Shown in pieces: positions 61,080-64,000 of a stretch of 64,000 nt of DNA. The notes beneath the pieces are model-generated. The model ran no database searches, had not been told where the DNA came from, and saw only the letters and a list, made by a program, of their open reading frames with translations. The stretch is from contig CAVVFA010000001.1 of NCBI GenBank assembly GCA_963747345.1, positions 682,001 to 746,000 of the forward strand, written 5' to 3'. The stretch's first letter is position 1. Each line of letters starts with the position of its first letter. A program made the translations under genes and the position numbers. This stretch comes from GCA-2746795 sp963747345. GTDB taxonomy: Bacteria; Chloroflexota; Anaerolineae; Promineifilales; Promineifilaceae.

Positions 61080-63512
61080 TTACACGAGGGTGTCTTTTGA
61101 ACCTTGTGAGGCGAAATATTCTTGCAACATTTGGTGGATAAACAGATAGCCGCCGCCCACCTGATGCAAAAAGACCCGATCCACGCAGAATTCCAGAAAC
61201 CTAATCAGGCGGACGGGCGACTCATTCGTCAGCCAAAGCAGGAAGCGCAGATAGAAATGGTTGACCACGTTGCCCCCGCCGTACATAAACAAGGTCACGA
61301 GCAAGGATAAGATGCCGGCGACGATGCCTAGCGTGAGATTTTGCCACAAAACGGCCGTTATCCCCGTCATCGCCAATCCCAAAACTCCACCTGCTGTGAG
61401 CGCATTTGTCGCGGAGAGCCAGATGCCCTGATTGGGTTTGTTCGTCACCGTAACGCGGTGGCCGCGCAAGCCGCCCAGCAGCATAAAGACCAGCCCCAGC
61501 GACACATAGGTGCGCACAATTTCGGTAGGGCCGTACAAAAACCACTCGATTAGCTCCACCACCGTCGTTATTGCCAGCCCGATGAGCAGACCTTTGCCCG
61601 CTCCCACCCACGTCCAACTGAGTGCCGCCACCGTGCGAATATCGTCCCGCATGTTGAGGCCATACACAAAGTAGGTAATCAGCCCAAAGGTGATGCCCAC
61701 AAGCACCCCAAAAGAAAGCGCCAGGAAGGGAATCTCAAAAATGCCAATGAACAAGGTGGCCAAGAGGCCGGTTACGCTGGCGGTAACGGCCGTTCTCAAA
61801 TCGCGTCGTTTTATGGTGTCAACGGCCGGGTAGCCCTGGTGGGAAATGCGGTTGTAGTCCAGGCTGTCGATAACGGCCGTTACCAGCCCCATACTCAGCC
61901 CCAAAAACAACATCAGCCACAAATCCGTCTCCGCCGCTGGCCCCGGCCGAATTTCAGATGCTTTTTCTGCCCAAACCGTGCCAAACTGATCAATATTGAT
62001 GCGCACCATCAGCCAAAACAGCCACATCAACACACCCGCCACCACTCCCGCAAACAAGCGCGAGCCGAGAATATAAACAAACTTCCAGCGATTGGCACGC
62101 AGCCAGCTAGGCTGCAATCGCTCCACCAAAAACAACGCCTGATTATGCTTATCCATCTGCAACGCCAGCCAGTTTAGGCCATGTTTGACAGCTTCTGGCG
62201 AATAGTCCGCGCCATCGCCGCGCCGGTCGTACATCGCTTGCACATAGGCATCAAACATCTCTTTTGGATCGACTGGGGCGTCTTCATCCGGCACGACCTG
62301 GGTTTGCCAGTAGGCGGCGCTGAGCACGTGCAGGGTGAGCGGCGATTGGGCCATTTCTTGCAACGTGGGGTCTTGCTGAACGGCCGTTCGCAAACCCGCC
62401 AAATGATTCCCCGCCGCCGCCAAATACATGTCAATCTGAGCAGGCAGCAACGGCTGCAACAACGTCGCGCCGCCCAGATGCAAATGTCTGGGCAACGCTT
62501 CATACTGCTCCCGCCGACTGCTCACCACAATGCCAGCCAATCCATGCTGCTCTCTGAACTGGTTGATCGCCGTCACACACGCGCTTCGGTACGGCTGTGG
62601 CACTTCGTCCAAGCCATCCAACAGCAAGACGAGCGTGTCATCGGCCAACCACTGCTCGCCCAACGTGTGGGGAATCTGATATTTAGCCGTCAACTCTTCT
62701 ACCAGCCAACTGCTCACCTTTTCCCGCTTTTCTGCCCAGGAAACGAGATTAAAAATAACGGGAATGGGCTGCTCGGCATCCAGTTCAGCCTGGGCAATCA
62801 GCTCATTGGCTAAACTGATGAGGGTCGTCGTTTTGCCAGAACCCGGCTCACCCAAAACGAGCAAAGCCCTGTCAGACTGGCGGAATAACGCAGACAAATT
62901 GGATGGAGAAACGGTTCCTGAGCTTGTCGAAGGATCCGTTTCTCCATCAGGCAGGGGAGAGACATGCCCTACCACGCGCTGCCACGGTTGGTCGATGGCT
63001 TGATTGTAGGAACGGCCGTTTAGCGCCAACAGCATCGCCCCCTGCACCGATTTTTCCAGCACACCCTGCACCCAAAACTGCTTCACCTTTTCCAGCAAAA
63101 TGAGCTGCTTGCGGCGTTCAGGAGTCAACGGGAGGGCAGTGTGAACCACACCCGTTTCGGCAACCGCTTCCGGTTCCGGCTCGACTAGCACGTCGGGGAA
63201 AATCTGGCTTCGCTCTTGCGCGTCAAGGGCGCGGTAGTTGCCGCTTTGCAGGAAATCGTTGGCTTCATGGAGGGTGTGCAAGCCGCCACACTGATGCAGC
63301 ACCGCAATCAGACTAACCAACACCAGCCGGTCATCGGCGTTGAGCTTGCTTTGGTCGCGTTCCCAATCGGAAACGGCCGCCCCAGAATAGCCCGCATCCC
63401 CCAATTCGTCGCCGAGCAATTCGCCCAGGCGCACCTGTGTCAGCGTGCCATTTCGCAGTGGGTCTTGGCACTGTCGTCGGTATGCGCGTAGCTGCTGGCC
63501 GAAGGTTGTCAT
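61080..63512 (-). CDS. XRE–NACHT–multi-TM STAND protein
   Basis: 810 residues. N-terminal XRE-type HTH (GQQLRAYRRQCQDP... LTQVRLGELLG... AVSDWERDQSKL, ~1–60). A linker is followed by a NACHT NTPase with Walker A LGEPGSGKTTTLI near 217 and Walker B TLVLLLDGLDEVPQPY, a sensor region IVVSSRREQYE and the winged-helix-like YLAAAGNHL... region. The C-terminal ~330 residues hold about nine hydrophobic helices, ending in FIHQMLQEYFASQGS. The DNA-binding head, switch NTPase and membrane tail suggest a membrane-linked signalling or defence protein. A TGAGC hairpin is inserted in frame (GETDPSTSSGTVSP, 62902–62948). Five AACGGCCGTT copies lie in it. Confidence 0.88.
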   Translation of the reverse strand: MTTFGQQLRAYRRQCQDPLRNGTLTQVRLGELLGDELGDAGYSGAAVSDWERDQSKLNADDRLVLVSLIAVLHQCGGLHTLHEANDFLQSGNYRALDAQERSQIFPDVLVEPEPEAVAETGVVHTALPLTPERRKQLILLEKVKQFWVQGVLEKSVQGAMLLALNGRSYNQAIDQPWQRVVGHVSPLPDGETDPSTSSGTVSPSNLSALFRQSDRALLVLGEPGSGKTTTLISLANELIAQAELDAEQPIPVIFNLVSWAEKREKVSSWLVEELTAKYQIPHTLGEQWLADDTLVLLLDGLDEVPQPYRSACVTAINQFREQHGLAGIVVSSRREQYEALPRHLHLGGATLLQPLLPAQIDMYLAAAGNHLAGLRTAVQQDPTLQEMAQSPLTLHVLSAAYWQTQVVPDEDAPVDPKEMFDAYVQAMYDRRGDGADYSPEAVKHGLNWLALQMDKHNQALFLVERLQPSWLRANRWKFVYILGSRLFAGVVAGVLMWLFWLMVRINIDQFGTVWAEKASEIRPGPAAETDLWLMLFLGLSMGLVTAVIDSLDYNRISHQGYPAVDTIKRRDLRTAVTASVTGLLATLFIGIFEIPFLALSFGVLVGITFGLITYFVYGLNMRDDIRTVAALSWTWVGAGKGLLIGLAITTVVELIEWFLYGPTEIVRTYVSLGLVFMLLGGLRGHRVTVTNKPNQGIWLSATNALTAGGVLGLAMTGITAVLWQNLTLGIVAGILSLLVTLFMYGGGNVVNHFYLRFLLWLTNESPVRLIRFLEFCVDRVFLHQVGGGYLFIHQMLQEYFASQGSKDTLV
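62902..62948. repeat. AACGG/CCGTT split by TGAGC hairpin (in coding sequence)
   Basis: GATGGAGAAACGG-T-TCCT-GAGCTTGTCGA-AGGA-T-CCGTTTCTCCATC: outer arms of 13 bp are exact inverses, the inner stem TCCT/AGGA surrounds the conserved loop. Same structure as 53644–53674 with a different inner stem. Confidence 0.9.
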
Positions 63513-63879
63513 GATGTTCTCCCCACTCTTTTATGGAATTCCGCATTTATTGCATCATCAAAATGTTGCTAATCACGTCTCTGAACAGTTACCTAAAATA
63601 GTAAGGGCATTTCCTGAAATTGGCTAATTTTCAACTGAATTCGATCGCCATTTTAGTCGAGAATACAGGTATTGAATGATTTTAAGCATCACCCCGTTTA
63701 ATTTAAGTGATGTTTTGTGTACCTTGAAAGCAACAACCGATCGGCTTATTTCTTTAGGAAGAATTGGATTGGAAAACGGCCGTTGAGCATCTCATGAGCG
63801 GACAGAAAAATCTTTTGTCTGGGTGCACCGTTCTCAATGAGCCTCACCACACGAAAGTGTAAAAAGGAGAGGTGTCAAA
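63513..63879. other. intergenic region
   Basis: No gene is supported over about 365 bp. It carries one AACGGCCGTT at about 63775 and the Shine–Dalgarno sequence of the next gene; otherwise nothing recognised. Confidence 0.6.
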
Positions 63880-64000
63880 ATGCTCAAGTTCCGTCAAACA
63901 CAAGTCAAGAATAAAGTTGTTCAATTCGGATCCGTGACCGCTATCCTGGCTGTTTATTGGGTCTTGCCCACACTCATCCGCATCATGGCAGAGTGCTCGG
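63880..64000 (+). CDS. start of an unknown protein with one membrane segment (cut by window edge)
   Basis: ATG 63880 follows a strong GGAGAGG at 7-bp spacing. Forty residues are visible: a basic start MLKFRQTQVKNKVVQ followed by a hydrophobic FGSVTAILAVYWVLPTLI. It could be an N-terminal membrane anchor. No family can be named. Confidence 0.55.
   Translation, partial: MLKFRQTQVKNKVVQFGSVTAILAVYWVLPTLIRIMAECS

Overview
The window looks like a piece of a Chloroflexota (Anaerolineae-type) chromosome. This is inferred from gene content: several large STAND-type signalling NTPases, a BTAD/kinase/WD40 fusion, a GTPase–DUF4388 pair, DUF2723 membrane glycosyltransferase-like proteins, an AmmeMemoRadiSam system, leaderless genes and dense short repeats. 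No rRNA or phylogenetic marker is present to prove it. Coding density is high on both strands. There is one complete IS4-type insertion sequence, four tRNA genes and no CRISPR array.

Layout. 0–2.3 kb: cut-off alpha/beta hydrolase, small GTPase, DUF4388 protein. 2.6–4.6 kb: tRNA-Leu, frameshifted tilS, and a tRNA-Pro/Gly/Met(CAT) operon with a textbook promoter and terminator. 4.6–14.4 kb: DUF2723 membrane protein (broken 3' end), MBL-fold hydrolase, tRNA-dihydrouridine synthase, nucleotidyltransferase, PAP2-like protein, then an ahcY / PfkB sugar (probably adenosine) kinase / GT2 cluster. 14.6–24 kb: greA, lysS, a YgiT-type zinc-finger protein, AEC transporter, hybrid sensor histidine kinase, membrane-anchored RNase T2, CPBP protease, RBBP9-type hydrolase. 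24–33.6 kb: secreted or lipoprotein peptidases (M6-like and S41), a nucleotidyltransferase, DUF5995, a VOC protein and an NTF2-like lipoprotein. 33.8–39.1 kb: a 1777-residue BTAD–protein kinase–nSTAND–TM–WD40 protein. 39.2–48.2 kb: PIG-L deacetylase, response regulator, pcm, then a run of genes that almost all carry single-base frameshifts. Among these is a GrdB-like gene whose in-frame UGA sits exactly where selenocysteine is found in the family. 48.3–55.9 kb: RHH/HNH pair, PEP-synthase-like fragment, DUF47/PiT phosphate transport pair, second DUF2723 protein, Crp/Fnr regulator with a DUF1858 redox protein. 55.9–64 kb: amrB, GT61, an effector-associated-domain protein, an IS element, amrS, an XRE–NACHT–multi-TM protein and the start of one more gene.

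The most striking property is repeat structure rather than any one gene. The palindrome AACGGCCGTT occurs about 75 times (hand count), mostly inside genes, in all frames. In two places it is split at its centre (AACGG/CCGTT) by a second hairpin with a conserved loop (GAGCTTGTCGA-like) and covarying stems, and two further copies show a degenerate version of this. Other loci carry inverted arrays of 7-bp or 8-bp units, some of them inside reading frames. These repeats are absent from the IS element and the AT-rich GT61 gene, which suggests that those are later arrivals.

Many genes are interrupted by single-base shifts, mostly +1 in direction and clustered at 4.6–5.3, 39–48 and 51–54.5 kb. Sequence error is the simplest explanation, but raw reads would be needed to decide. 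All functional statements rest on motifs read by eye; no database search was possible.
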